Assembly (NCBI GenBank): GCA_002633005.1
Contig: NMRA01000232.1
Coordinates: 1 to 64,000, forward strand
From: Phoronis australis
Lineage: Eukaryota > Phoronida > Phoronidae
Length of the DNA: 64,000 nt
Reading direction: 5' to 3'
Positions 36,510 to 51,000 of the stretch are shown here, in pieces (the stretch's first letter is position 1; each line of letters starts with the position of its first letter). Position numbers and translations under genes: made by a program. The notes below the pieces were generated by a model. That model saw nothing but the letters and a program-made list of their open reading frames with translations. It searched no databases and was not told the DNA's origin.

Positions 36510-38594
36510 ACAATGTCAGTGATATCAACCAACCAACATCACTAGTTATGCATGGGTGACTTGATAACTAAACTGGCAAGAGAAATACGAAAATACACTG
36601 CATATTGGTTCACTGAAAAACAAAAATTAAACAAGTTTTCCGATAAATTGCACCACTGGAAACAATGTTTGTGAGCATGATGCCAACAAACATGCAGGCA
36701 GAGGTTTACAAAATCAGTGTAACATCTTTTTACATTCTAAAAAGATTTCTTATGCAGGGTGAGGAAACATGTCGGGATTCATAAAAAGTCTGACCAATCA
36801 CTTGCTATGAGTCACAGTGAGTTCAGGCACTGAATTGCTTCTCCAACCTGTAATTGGTGTAATTTAAGTCAGTCCCTGTTCTAACCCATTCCGAACTTGA
36901 TGTTTTGGCTATCAGATGACTTGAAAGGAGCCCATTGTATGTATACACTTTTAAAAAACAGACAGCACAGTGGTTGATGGATTGGACGATTGACAAATTC
37001 AGTCTGTGCTGATCCAGTTTTATGCAACGACCTCTGAATGACCCTGAATTCTAGACACCACATTGGCTGACAAAGACACAAACAAAATGCCCCTCAGTCC
37101 ATAACAAACCAAGACAGCCAGTATAACGTAAACACTTGTGTAATCTAATAATTCACTCCTAATTTACCGTCATCCTAAGTATGACTTTTCTGTGAGTAAA
37201 ACTCACCTAAAACAATTTCTAAGTAATTCCACTCAGTTCCACATGACTTCCCAAAGCACATCTAGTATAAATATAGTATTCAAAATACAAAATACCCGGT
37301 GACATAATACAATAAAAGCTACAAATCACTAAAACTTAATCATGCATATAATATGCTAAACACAACACTTTTAAGCAATGGAATGATTATTTAGTAAACT
37401 ACAACCCTCGTTAGTTTAGCAAAGCAAGTTAACCACAATCCCTGATAATATAACGGACAATTTCACACATTTAGGACACAACACGGTACACGAGAAATAT
37501 TCTATATTCTCATTTTTATAAGCATAACAACAAAGTAATGGTTAATTGTTTTCAAGTTTTGTAAATTGTCTGATGGTAGTCATTGGGCAATTTTTCCAAG
37601 CAATGCTAGAAGTCACCGAAAAATGGAAAAGGCATTTCCAGCAATTGGTTCTGTCCTAAATATGGGAAATTTCACTGTAAGTAGATACAACACTCAAACG
37701 TTTGCTCCCGAGCCTCCACTGAGACTCGACAATGCTGCCCAGAACAAAGACAAAATATACAATAAAAGAGTTATTCAGCTTTTGAAATGGCATTATAGTT
37801 CAAAGCAATTCACACGTTGTAGGTCATGGTCCATAAGTTCAGTCATTAATTTTTAAACAAACTTCACAAATAAAGAAAAAAAGCAATATTTAAATGCCCG
37901 ATAACAATCTAATTATGTAACAATATGCATGTTTTGGCGTCCTTGGAGACATTAGTCCTGAACCATTTAGCGCCTTGTTAACGAGCACTTTTACAGTTTT
38001 TACACTTGAATACTTCGTAATGAATGGAGAGTATTAAAAATGTCAAATTAATAAATCTTGTCATGCTGTAAATGAAGCTGTTGGTATGCAAGTATAAATA
38101 AAACAGATTTTCTTAGTACAACAAACAACAAGCTTTTTGGTCGCAGTCAATTACCTGAACATGTCACGTGTGCACATACTTAGACCCATGTACCTAAATG
38201 TGACACTTTGCCTATATTGAGAACAAGGTGCATTCACCAAGTGCAAAACACTTTAGTGGAAAAAGAGGAAAATACCAATTTCTAAAATGTTACACGAATG
38301 CAACTTGCCTCATCTTGATTGCAGACAAATGACATCCAACTCCCAGTTTAAGAAATGCACATATGTGAAACCTTGACAAATTTGCACATACATATAACAG
38401 TTGAGTAAAACATTTCTTACAAAAAACTCTTTACTTCATACACAGGTGCATGGGCCTCAATATGTACATATCATATTCTTGTATGCTTATTAGCTAGAAT
38501 ATCACGGCAAATGCTGCCACACACTAGTGAACCATTTTTGCATTTCTGTGCAAGAAAAAACAGCGATACACACTTTCTACATCCCTTGCTGACG
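36510..38594. other. Gene-free; may include the TMTC3-like 3' UTR
   Basis: AT-rich sequence downstream of the minus-strand TMTC3-like stop codon. Part next to 38594 is presumably that gene's 3' UTR, but I could not place a polyadenylation signal. No coding exon or structured repeat was recognised. Confidence 0.4.
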
Positions 38595-41544
38595 CTATGG
38601 TTGGTTTTCTTGAGAAGTTCCAGACTTTGATGATGGTGCTTCACTACTGCTCCCCGTAGAGGACTTTGTGACCTTTGGACCTGCCTTAGCCTCGTTCTCA
38701 CGTTGCCGCTGCTCCATCGCTTGCTTTATCCGAGCTTGAACAATCTGCAGATGCTGCTGTATGTAAGTCTCCTGGGGAGACAACTTCAAAGTTTTGATAA
38801 GGCACTTTTCTGCCCTCAAGATGTCGCCTCTCTCAACAAAGCAGACACAGAGATTGTGATTGGCCTGCACATCTAATGGTTTTGTCTCAAGAATTTTACG
38901 GAAATTCTGAAAGAGTAAAGTGTTAAGAAAAATTTTAGAAAAGCATACAGAACCTATATCATAAGTCAAATTTTGGAACTACAAATGCACACATATTAGC
39001 GACACTGTGTCTGATCTTGCCGACTATAGTTTGGTTACTGAAATTGTGGCCACTAGGTGAAGATTTGGCCACACAACACGACAGATCATCGATGGTCCCG
39101 TCTCACATGTAAGAGAGTAGAAATATCAGATCCACCTACTTGTTCAGTGATATAGTTTCTCTACTACTAGTGCCTCATTTTACGCTCTGCTGAACCAATC
39201 CTCCTCATAATGCAAGATAACAACACCCATTGATTCAGGAAAACGCATCCAGCGATGTTAAGATGACTAAAAACAGCAGACTCGTTTGTGGCTCCATAAC
39301 TGGGATAGCAATGCTGAGACATATGCATCAACAAAGGCGGTTTCATTTCACCACCACATCCAAACAGAGTGCCCTGTCCTCATGTGGCACACAATATGAG
39401 GGCTCGTGATGGTGCTTAGTATGTAACAACTCTTTTCTTCTCGCATGTAACCACTTTTAATGAATGCCCAACATGGATAACTGTATCTCTCAAGAAATTT
39501 CTCGGGTGTTTGTCTCTGACAGGTTCGTTATGCAGAGAGTGGAAATCAGGAAAATAAAATAAGATATTTATTGGCGTCAGGTACTACAGAAATTTGCAGA
39601 CCGTTTTTCCAAAATGTCACTGGATATTCGTGAAAAGAGACTTTGAATATTCCGCTTTTGACTACTCAGGTTAACTCTCAATATACCTGTTCAGCAGTGT
39701 CCACATCCTTCAGGTGATTGATGTTAATGTCCCCCATGAGAATCAGGGCTTTGTAATGGTTGGGGTCTTGCTGCAACAGAAGGATGTCAAGTTTTCTTTG
39801 ATGAGACAGTATACAGCATGACATAAAGAAGTAGAAACATTGGGAAATTGGAATTCAGGACTTTCTAATAATAATAACAAGAGTTTTGCTGCAAGGGAAG
39901 GCAAACTGTATTTAATTGGGTCATGTGACCATGCGTTTCAGTAAAATTTAGCAAATTTTAAAAAGGTTTAGTGACAACAAAACAATGATATCACTAACAA
40001 ATGAAATTTTATTTGATATGAAGGTCCAAGGTGACATCTCAAAAACAATACTACAATTTTCTAAAATAACGTTTTCTTGTTTTTGAAAGTCCATCATGAA
40101 AAAGTGGGACATTTTAAAACCAATTCTTACCAGCGATTTATAGAACAGTGCATAAGGGGTAGTAATTGAAAGTATTATATAAATCCGATGAGCTGTTTCT
40201 GAGCTATAATGTTCCAAAGTTAGCCTAATTTGGATATTTTTGAAAGAGGTGTATTTAGTCAATTATCTAAACAATTATAGATTTTAACTTGTTAAAAGTA
40301 AAGATTTTCTGATAGAAAACCTACGAAATTTGTTTTAGTTTTTACCAGCTGCGGTAACCATCAATTGGGTCATGTGACCATGTCCATTAAAAAGAAATTC
40401 CTTAAAAGTGTTTGAGAAAACAGTGTATAATCATATCATCTGAAAGTTTCATTTTAATTCGATCAGATTTTCCTGAGATATGATGTTCTGAAATTAGACA
40501 TTGGACATTTTCCTAGGTTCCTACATAACCATATTTGCCTCACTGATTTCCATTATATTCATAAAACGAGTCGAAATTTTGGGCTGTTGCAAATAATACC
40601 AACAAGAAGTATGCATCATATGATGATTTAACAAGTAGGTCAAGTTTATGTCTTACCAACGACATGTGCCCTGTTTCATGAAAAGTGACCTACAGTGTAA
40701 GGTAGAAACTACATCTTGTGCTCCCAGACGATTTCTTAAAAATAATTAAATGTCGCTTCACCAAAAATACTTAGTCTCTGAGAATTTTCCCCATGACTGC
40801 TAATTACTGGGATAATTGGTTTAAATTATTTCTAGATTGTGACATGCTAATAATAACATGGCTAAAACTTTATTCAATAATTGTGAAGACGAAGCCTAAG
40901 GACAAATGTCCGACTTGAGCCTGAAGTCACTCTCCATGAAACAGACCTCAGAACAAGAAAGTCATTCCCTAACTTATCTCTTGACAAAATAAACGAACAA
41001 TTGAACACATCAGGAGATGTCCAAGCTCCTTCAAATAAAACTCTGGTTGTTTGGTTTGCAAGGCTTTATGGATCTGTCAGGCATTGTAACTTCACATGGA
41101 CAAACACATTTAAAAGCATTTTGCCAGTAAAAGCAGCCAAAAGCCTGTGAAGGATGGTGATTGACAAGCGCTGATTTCTGCTCCAAAAATATCCAGAAGT
41201 AATAAAACTGCATTCAGTACCATACACCACTGTGTATACAATGACTGTTAGGGTTATCATCTAGCAGTTTAAAAGAATAGGTTGCAACCTGTAAATTCAA
41301 GGTTTTAACAAAATCTGACACTTGACTGCCATAAAAAAACTTAAAATTGTGGCAAATGGTCAGTCCAATGCTAAAAAATTCTGAGTTAAGAGTTGTTTCA
41401 CCTCCTCCCCCAAACCCAACTTTTACTCCTCATACTTACAGACAAAAGCTTCTGTAAATAAGGTACAGCGTCTAGGGGCCTATTGACGTCATTCACCAAC
41501 ATGAGCGCAAGGTTGAACAGAGCACTACGGAACTTTTCATCCAG
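38595..41544 (-). CDS. TMTC3-like transmembrane/TPR protein, C-terminal three exons
   Basis: Minus-strand exons are 41544-41440, 39770-39687 and 38906-38595, all phase 0 with AG/GT borders, encoding 166 residues. They read through TPR helices: LDEKFRSALFNLALML, then DPNHYKALILMGDIN, then NFRKILETKPLDVQANHNLCVCFVERGDILRAEKCL and APQ-like SPQETYIQQHLQIV. This series (FRSALFNLAL, LILxGDI, NLCVxxxERGDxLxAEKCL, EYIQxHLxIV) matches what I know of the C-terminus of TMTC3, an ER membrane protein linked to O-mannosylation of cadherins. The last 35 residues are Ser/Lys-rich and low complexity. TMTC proteins are usually around 900 residues with many N-terminal membrane helices. None of those exons was recognised up to 64000. 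Confidence 0.8.
39914..40382. repeat. Diverged direct repeat with an identical 20-bp GTCATGTGAC-containing motif
   Basis: The 20-mer 'aattgggtcatgtgaccatg' occurs at 39914-39933 and 40363-40382, followed in each case by related but diverged sequence ('...gatcagnttttcctgagatatgatgttc'). The motif contains the inverted repeat GGTCA-TG-TGACC. It lies in a TMTC3-like intron and is probably an interspersed repeat family. Confidence 0.6.
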
Positions 41545-41915
41545 CTGAAATTCAAAATGAATAATTCCTGAACATTCTGGACATATTCAAATAAAACCAA
41601 CTAACCAAGATAAAAAAACACCAAACTATTTTACATTCTTTCAATCTTGGCTCAATACACTTTCCAATTGAAATTTAATTGCTTAGATGTTAGGTTGATT
41701 GACAATAAAAGGGAGAGCTTAGTTTTATCGCTTTTCAAATGTAAGAAAAAAAATTGATTGTAAATATAACCTCACTCGACTTTTAAGATAACTTCTCTGA
41801 TTGTAACATCACATTGCGATAACTTTGATGTCAAGTAGATAATCGTGTAAAATTTTATAGCTGCAGACCATTACTAACACAGCTAATGGGTGGATTTCAC
41901 TTGATGGAAAGAGCT

Positions 41916-41973
41916 TGGGGGGAGGGGAGGCAGGGAGGCTGGGAAGAGGGGGAGGCAGGGATGGGGAGAGGGG
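41916..41973 (+). other. G-rich purine tract, possible G-quadruplex
   Basis: About 58 bp consists almost only of G and A, with at least six runs of three or more G. It lies just upstream (in gene direction) of the 41544-41440 exon, so the TMTC3-like transcript would carry a C/U-rich tract. That could serve as a polypyrimidine region far from the acceptor, or simply be low-complexity DNA. Confidence 0.6.
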
Positions 41974-44900
41974 CTACTCAGCTACAGGTATACGAACTAT
42001 GCAGGAACTAAGAATTTGGTTAAATACAAATATTTGCATCCGAAACTTGTTTAAACTGATCAACCAATCCGGTTTCTAAGTGCAGATCAAACAACTGGTC
42101 AATTTGACTAGACAGTGAGAGAAGCCAATGACTACAAGTGAACCATGAAAATGAGTTCAAAGTAAAAAACATGATCACAGTCTAGTGAAGGGTGTTTACA
42201 GTCCTTAGGTTTTTCTCAGTCTTTTTGCCATCTGTTCTGTTCAGTCACCCCTAGGTTTAAAATTCTTGGAAGATTATTAATTATGACAAATGGTATTGTA
42301 GTGAAAACCTTTTTCACTCGTTATATTTTCATTTTCCAAGAGTTTTCCAGAACACAACTTTAACATTTCATGCGTATTTTTTCAAAAAAGTGGACTTATA
42401 GCCACTTGCTAAAATGCAAATGATGATAAAAAGGTCTCATCTCCTTGTGCAGTGCATGTGTATCCTTTTAAGTTAAAGCCGTCTGGCTTACAGCAGTTCT
42501 GAAGTTACTCAAACCCTCAGAAAGTATCAGCAAAAGTGGCACCTGTAAATGTTCACATGACAGTTTTGCTACTAGCAAAAATGAAAACGCTAACATTTTA
42601 GCCAGTTTGTGAACAGGATATTATGGGTTGGATGATTGATACCACACAAAACTGGAACTGATGTATGAGCTCGCAACAGGAAAGCCAACCCAAGATTTCA
42701 TTTATAATATCTAGTTTGTTTTTTACAGGTTTTCCATTTCCACCATTTTTATCTCCCATCAGTTTTGCATGCATAAAAACCATTCGTCATTTCCAAGGTT
42801 TTCTGTGACAATCACTTCCGATACAATAACCATGAAGAACTAATGTACAACAGGGTCCTAAACGAAAATACATCAAGGCTAGACAGTGATTACAAGTCAA
42901 CTGTGAAAATGACTTCAAAGTAAAAAAACGTAATGACTGAATCGTTTGTAGTCATGATGACGTTTTTGTGGAATTTTTTTGAATCCATGTTAAATATAGC
43001 GGCTAAATAAATTCATAGTTTTCTTTGTTTTGATTCCACTTTTGCCTTTAGGATTGTTATTTTGATAAAAAATACCAAATACTGAACAAACAGGTTGCAA
43101 AACACTGAACTTATTTACACACTATACACGTTCATCCACTTATGAATCAGTCACCCTTAACAATTTTCTTGAAGGTTACTTAAAAACCACTTTCATCCTA
43201 TCTACATTTTGGTTAAACAGTTGACAAATGGCAAGCATACATTTGACTACAGGCTGACATGAAATTTACTCAAATTACAAAACACAATTTCTCAAAGCTA
43301 AGGAACATACATTCCTTGCATTCTTATTTAAACAAAAAAGCCAACATTAATGTCACAATTGCCTAAGTTATAACATCCACAACCCACAACAGACTGGGGT
43401 GGTTTGAGGCTTGTTTAACTTTATGTGGTTAGGAAATTTCCTACATTGTGTTGAATTCAGTAAACATTCAGTCTTTTACGTAACTGATGTAAGATACTGC
43501 GCAAAAGGAGACAATAGTTTCCTCTGCAGCCAATATTCAGACATGTATATGCAAAAAGATGATAAAATTTTCTTACATACATGAATAACTCAATTTCATT
43601 ATTGATCACTGCTTAGGCAAATAATTATGTACAATTCTTCACTTATTTATATCACCAGCGAGTGAAATTTTATTTTGTTAAATGTTTCCACAAAGGAAAA
43701 TCTTAAGAACACCTTAGTTTGTGACAAGGATGGATTGTAGTAAAAAGATGTCACAAAACAACATTTGCTGAAATTGCAAATTAATTGCACAAAAGGTAAC
43801 CAGCCTGCGAAAAATGACATTTTTGTGTGAAATCAGTGAAAAATCACTGTAAATAAGAATTTCCATTTTCCTAGTTGGCTAGTGCATACAAACAATTCAT
43901 CTTCACTCTTGTTATTGCAAAGGAGACAAAAAGGCAATATTGTTCGGAGAAAACTCACAATGCATTTTAAGTCCGTTGAAAATTGAAAATTTCTCTCCAT
44001 TTCTCAGACCTCTAGATTATAACCTGTCACTATACAAATGTCCAAATTTGGTAAATATCAGATTGCTGTATCTTGGAAATAGCTGATCACAAGTTTCAGG
44101 TACTATGCTTTGTGCTGCTTTTCAAAATATTTCTAAAAATTGTAGAGTTTATTGATAGCTTTGATTTGCTAAACAAGTTCTTTTTTTGCTAAATGCTACC
44201 CAATCAATGACAGATTGGTAAAAAGTCAAAATTAAATCAAATTATAAAACTTTCCAATTTCAGAAAAGATTATACTTTTACAGCCTTAATATCTATAGTT
44301 TTGACGATATATTTGGCTAAATGCATAGGTTTGTCGACAAAGTCTAACATGACCCCAAAAGAGACAAATTGAATTCATTTTATTTATTTTATTAGAAACT
44401 GTAGATCTATTATTGTATGCTGTATTCGTTGTAAAAATTTTTAAACATTCGATTTAATGTCTTGTAACCCGACCAATAAGGCCCACCCAATCTAGAGATA
44501 CTATTTATTATTGCAAAACACTAAATTACAGTTGTTTAAAATGTGCTGGATTTTGCCTCAAAGTAAATGTTCTGAGTACACAAAACGTCCAGGACTACTG
44601 TACAAGACATAATTATACAATAACAAATGATCACTAACTACACAAAATGACTTAAAAGTGCTACAAATTGTCACAAAGTAATACTAACACAGACATCACC
44701 ACCTGTCTTTAGTCAGCATTTCAGTTGCCCCACCCCCCAACCAAATGTTCCCCATCAACACACATTGCCCCACTCCCCCAACCAAATGTTCCCCATCAAC
44801 ACACAAGTCCAGAACCAAAATCATCATAACTAACAGAGAACCACATTTCAACCTCAGATTACACTTGAAATGATTTGCACTCTATATATCAAATTCAAGC

Positions 44901-47900
44901 AAGAATGACTAAACTGTCAGGAGACAAAAAACTTTTGTTTAAATGGATTTCACAGACAGTCTTTCCCATTGGGTGGTCTGCTGTTTTGACAAGAGATTAT
45001 CACAAGTAATTTATACTGGCCATCAGGTTGTGGTGGAATCAGTACAAGACATTATACATCCACAGTGACTCTTTGAGTGACAATAACCACTGATTGACAG
45101 CTAAGTGATGGCTCACTGATAAAGTATTTATAAAAATGCTTACTTCAAACAACAAAGTTGGTTGTGCAGAGCCAAAAATTGACACATGGTTTGGCAAAAC
45201 CTTTTTTTAAACAACATTAGAATAGATTCAAAGTACTCTTGTCAGTTACAAACTTCACGAAAGGAATTTGACAGCAAACCAATCTGGTTTAAACTGAATT
45301 CTAAATGATGAATATGGTATTTTTTTAAAAAACGAATTTGAGGTGGTGCATTAAGGAAATGGCCACCACAGTTGAACGCCACTGAACTTCACTTTTAATG
45401 AAATGCCTGTAAAACGCAAATACATCCTGGAGCGCTGTAGTTCACCAAAAATTCCTTTCTTTGTTCTACATTGATTAAAGAAAAAGAAGTGTCCTTAATT
45501 AGTCACGTCACACACAGAGAAATCTCTAACACATATTCTCCAACACACAATAAGTTATTAGTATTTACAAGAAATAGGCAATGTCACAATTTAAAAATTT
45601 TCCAAAATGAAGATTTAAAATGAGATCATTCGCAACATTGTTCAAAGAGGATGAGGTGCAAATATGCACTAAACCTTTTCAAAAGATAAACCGATAGCAT
45701 GATAAAATGTTAGCGCTCCTCGCCAAAAAATTCTGCTAAAAGAACCCCCAAGGCAAACTATGATAAGACAAAACCAGACATGTTGCACTTACTAAATGCA
45801 ACACTTTCACCCCAAGGTTAGTGCCTACATTATGGGAAAACACCTTAAGAATTAGCCTGTATATTGACTTATTCCACGAACCAAAAGATTTAAGTGTGCA
45901 AATCATGGCTGTCTTATTATCATAGTATTCATAACAGTTTGAATACTGCAGCTTACCAGATGTAAGTTGCAGTCTAACCCAAACAACTGACAAATATCAA
46001 GACTCAGGTTCTTGAGCTAACATTGTTTTGTAATTAAATTGCCAGAAATTTTTCAAATAGCTACAGGACATGATCAGTGCTTTTAAGAAAAGGGAATGCT
46101 GGCCGAGAAATATCTCTTGAAATGCCTGCTGGTAAATGCTCCATAAAATGGTGCAAAGGTCCCTCTGCCATAATTTTGTACATGGTTAAACAGTAATTGG
46201 ACTCAAATAAACAGCAGACAATGTGATAGAACCCATTTGTGATCAGCTGGGGCCATTTCGTTTCTATTCAAAATTGTATCACTGAAGGACATAAAAAATT
46301 CAGGACACACGAGTGGGAGGATTGTAGAAACAGGATTTGGAGAAAGCTTTTATTAATAATGGGAAATACCAAGTCCCTGCAATCATATCCTTTTGAATGG
46401 CTTAATATTATGCAACGGCATCTCCTGCAGGTTGCCTGTAGAAAAGTGGCACCAAGCATGTTTGATTAGACGACATGTAAATAGAAAGTTTGATATAATT
46501 GCAAAGGTCAGTCATACTGGAAAACGACAATGCATACCTGACCACAGCAGACTGTCATTTTCCTACATAAAGGTAAGTTTTAATGAAATACCATACATCC
46601 TGTTGGTAGACAGTAGACGAAGACAGAGTTAGTTGGCAGATAGCGATTAAATGGAGTGGGATGTCCTAAAGGTTTTTATAAAGTCTTAATGCAGTCATCA
46701 TACTACCAAATGACCACTGATGTGTGTTGGCAAATTCAATTCATCTGTGCAAAAATTCCGAGGTCTCAAAATGTCGGTAAATGAAGGAAAGTGCACTAGG
46801 TTTGTCTTGTACATAGGAATTTTAAGTTGGGCCAGGCAAGAGACATTTTGTGCCATCACAACACTACAACCTCGGATTGTGTTTGTCAACTTGGGGAAAA
46901 TTCCAAGTCGCCAACCAAGTCGTCACTTCGAGTATCGTCAGACAATAGTTCCCTCTCTGTTTCAAAAACCACAGAATCAATTTCTTCAGATGGGAACCTG
47001 AGATTCTCAGTTTTGGCGACCTCAGATTTCGTTTGGCGATCTGGGATTTTCGCAAGGTCGCCAAATGCGACTTGGTGCTAAGCTTAGCAGTCCAAGCGCT
47101 GCATTTGATTGAGAGCAGTACATCACACTGCCAACCGAATGAACACGAGCAATGATTTAAAACACTTTGAATCCTATGCCATTGCACTCAAGTCTTCAGT
47201 ACTTAGAAAATAGCAAAAAGCTAGCTTACAACTTTATTGTAGCGATAATCCACTAGACCCAGTCTCAATCTCAAATTCTGCTGGACAAGGAGGCCAAAGT
47301 TGTTTGACAAAGATTGAAAGCTAATTTTGCATACACCGAGATTTTGTGATGTTGACTTTTGGCACGAGTCAGTGAAACAATCCACTCCACGAGGGTGGTA
47401 ATTACTGTCTCCCAATTACAAATCATGGACTGAAAGTGGTGCTAAGTATCCAATAGTAACTACAATTCTATAGCAATTTGTGGAGACACAGCACCAATAA
47501 ATCAGAAAATGGCTACTAGCGGGCGAAGAAATTTTTCTTTATTTTCAGCGACCGGTATAAGCAAAGTGGTTCTCAAAAATTATAAATATTTATAGATTAA
47601 TAAATAATAAATACTGTTACGGCAAAAATTTCAGCTACATCACCATTATGTTGTGACTACTAGTAAAACTTATTCCTTGCATTTTGTTTTTTCAATTCCA
47701 GAAGCCAAGTTGTGAATAAACTACTTCATGAATGAAGAAGGCATAATCACTGCTACAGGTCAAAGGTCATCAGTGAAAAAGCAGAAGTTTTACATCTGAC
47801 TCATTTCAGTGGACAAGCCCACTTTGAAAGACTGACAGGAAATGCTTCTTTCTAAAAATAATGCACGCAAACCATCTGCCACCCACATAATGGTGAACAT

Positions 47901-48043
47901 ATATATATATTGAAATAATTTTCTGATAATGAATCATTACACAAACCCAAAACTGTAGGAGTTTTAAACACGCTCCCCCCAGACACCAATAGACTGGGCC
48001 ACTTTGGAAATCTCATTCCTTAACAAAAAGTGAACCCCACAAT
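41974..48043. other. No coding exon recognised
   Basis: This region lies upstream of the visible TMTC3-like exons and upstream of the divergent coiled-coil gene. I looked on the minus strand for further TPR exons and found none that fit. ORFs at 46239-47187 on both strands overlap each other and show no domain. The interval should contain the promoter of the gene starting at 48044 and possibly TMTC3-like intron sequence. Confidence 0.4.
44725..44804. repeat. Tandem duplication, 2 x 40 bp
   Basis: Two adjacent copies of 'ttgccccac(c/t)ccccaaccaaatg...ccccatcaacacaca' differ by one or two bases. Confidence 0.9.
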
Positions 48044-51000
48044 TTGATGAAGACGGCTTCAGTTGGCCAGGTGACCATGCTCTGGGTAGCCTGCCTACTC
48101 CTAGTACCAACACTGGAGGTTATGTACGCAGCACCTGTGGTTGTGCGAGGTACCTGTGATTGTGGAGTACTAAAAAACCGGGTAGCAGACGTGGAGCAGA
48201 CAATCGACCTACATCAAACAAACCATGACAGATTAGCTGGGACCCTGATCTCACAGCAAAAGAAGCTGGATAAGGTGGGTGACATCTAAAGTAGGGCTCC
48301 TCAAAGCCAAATAAAAAGTTCATACAAAAGCACATGGGTAGACTATTTCTAAACAATACGGACATCAGCAAGCTTTTATTTTGGATACTACACCAACAAA
48401 AATTGATGGAATAGAATTCAGTTTTTGAGTGACTATAAGGCCACTAAGTCATAAAAGCCTTAAGAGCATGAAATTGCTTTCTACTCAATGTGAGAAATAA
48501 CTTGCTCAACGTGAAATATATCCACCAAGCTTTTTACAATCCTAAGCTAATAACCTTATGCACGGAAGTTGTACGAGACAGCATTTTTTCATTGCCAAGT
48601 GAGTAAGTTAGATCAATGAAATTCCTTTCCAGTGAAATCTGATATAGGTGCAACTCAAAGGTGAAAACTGGCAGTGATGAGTTAAAAACTGAAGTGACAG
48701 GTAAACACATTGGTTGATCAAGTTCAACAACTCTTGCAGTCATATATTTGTGAAGGTGCTTATGAGTTGAAAGGTGTGTGCTCAACGAGCAAAATTGCAA
48801 ATGTTCTCCTGTGTGTTGAACAGAGTTGCTTGAGGTCAAATCATGAATTGCAAAAGCAGATTCAGTCTTTAGGAAAGCACTGAATATTATACCAGAAGAT
48901 GAAATGCTAAGTAGATATGATAAAAATCAGCAATTTTACTCTAAAATATTTGCCAATATTACCTTTTCTTCATTTTCAACTGCATCCTATACTAGTGTGA
49001 AAGCCCATAACTATTTTGATGGTAGTAGCTGTGGTACAAAGCTTGAATACGGAGAAACATTTAGTTTGGAAACATTATAGAATAAAATTTCTCTCGTCGG
49101 CTTCAAGTCTGAGAGTGGTTTCCCCATACTGGCACAACTGTACTCTGAAGGGTACATAATTCACAGTATACACGGGCCAAAAAATAAAAATTTTGATTTC
49201 CTTCATATCAAAACCCAGAAAAAATAGATGAAAGATGACATACTGAAGCCCTAACTGTTCAGAAATTTCTCCGCTTTCTGCTGATGAGGGTGTACATGTT
49301 TTCTAATTTATTTGGGCATTTACTATATGCTTTTCACAACCAAATTTGAACTCTACCGTATCATACCATACCACACCTATACTATACCAGCACATACCAT
49401 ACCATACCATGTCATTTCATACCATTCATATCATTTTGTACCAAACCATAGAATAGCTCCCCGCACCATACCATACCATACCATACCATATCATAGCATA
49501 CCATAGCGTACCACATAAGCATGCACAGTGGAGGACGCACATTACATTGCATTTAATTCGCTTTGACTTTGTCGTCTGAAGACTGTCAAAAGTGCACGTA
49601 CAGGATCAGAGATGATGAACTGCTATGAATAAAGCTGGGACGTAATTTTCCCAATGCACCTGACCACTGTAGCTTGCATACACCTGACCATTGTAGCTTG
49701 CATACGCCTGACCACTATAGCTTGCCTAAATAGCCAGGTGACATCACCCTGCAGTTATCAGTGATTTCAATGATGCAATGGGATAAATCCCTTTCACACG
49801 GAATGCACATTAGACATGTACTTGTGAACCCTTGACCAACAGCAAAACACCATGAGGTTGCTGTCCGTTTATAACAACAGTTTGCATCATTGACAAGATT
49901 TGTCTAAAATTATGGTTTAGTTTTTGCTCATGACACTACCTGTGGAGGACGTGAAAACCAACAGACAGGTGAAACTCAGACAATGATGGCCACTGTGCAA
50001 ACATTTCAGTTTAATCTACAATGAATGTTTGTCAAACAAGCCTTATACATTATGTAAAACTATTACCCAATTCAGGATATTATATCTAAAGGTAAATAGC
50101 TTCATATTCACATCTCAGTTGTTACAGACTGGATAATGGTTGCAACAGTTAGTGCATCCATTTAGCACTCAACCACCATATGCAGCCATGGCTTTTGTGA
50201 AGATATTCGTTGAGTAAACCCAGTAAACTGACATAAACTGAAGCAAACATTAAGTACAGATGAAAGCCATTACTAAATAACAACATGATGTGAATAGAAA
50301 TAAATGCGATCAAGTGCATGGCTTCAGTGACAGGTTCGAATTTGCTCACTGCTTAGAGCTGTCGAGGACACAGCTGTCTGATGATATTTCGTGGTGAAGT
50401 CAGCCCATTAATATGAACTACACCCTCAGCAATATGACTATGACAACAAACTCTGAAGTCCTTTGAACCCAACAAACCAATGTTAAAAAGAGAAGAGAGC
50501 TAACAGGCTTGCAAAGTTAACTTTTTCTTTACAAATTGCTATTTAAACACAACTTTGAGTAAAAAGGTTGAGTTTGGTCTGCCCAAGAAGGCTGGATATA
50601 GTTTTCCAACTTTTAAGTATAAAAAAGTTAACACCAAGGTCACTTAGAAATCATGAATGACATCACATTCACAGCTGGCCTGCTTTATTTCTTACAACAA
50701 TGATTACACAAGCTTAAAATTTCAATTTTAGGAAAAATAAATTTACTTGTAAGAAGACGAGATTGAAATAATACTTTTTCAGCTAAACTCGACTTCAAGA
50801 TCAAAACAACAATTTTTAAATAGTTCTTGTATTTTTATTGGAAGGCGTCATACAGTGGCGACATAAATCGTAGCATGTCAGTTGTTGAAGACTGGGGGGC
50901 GTCCTCTGTCAGGCAAAAATGTTTTTGATGATCTTGTTTTGGATCTGTGCTACATTGTGTATGCAGTCTCTGTGTGCGTGTGTGTGGTGATAATTCAGGC

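Noticed and set aside
42492-42542. A 51-nt minus-strand stretch with AG/GT borders and in-phase translation ending SNFRTA, just upstream of the TMTC3-like exons
   Set aside because: Joined to the next exon, it would leave the TPR helix two residues short of normal spacing, and the first residues do not resemble TMTC proteins. Probably a chance splice-like pair.
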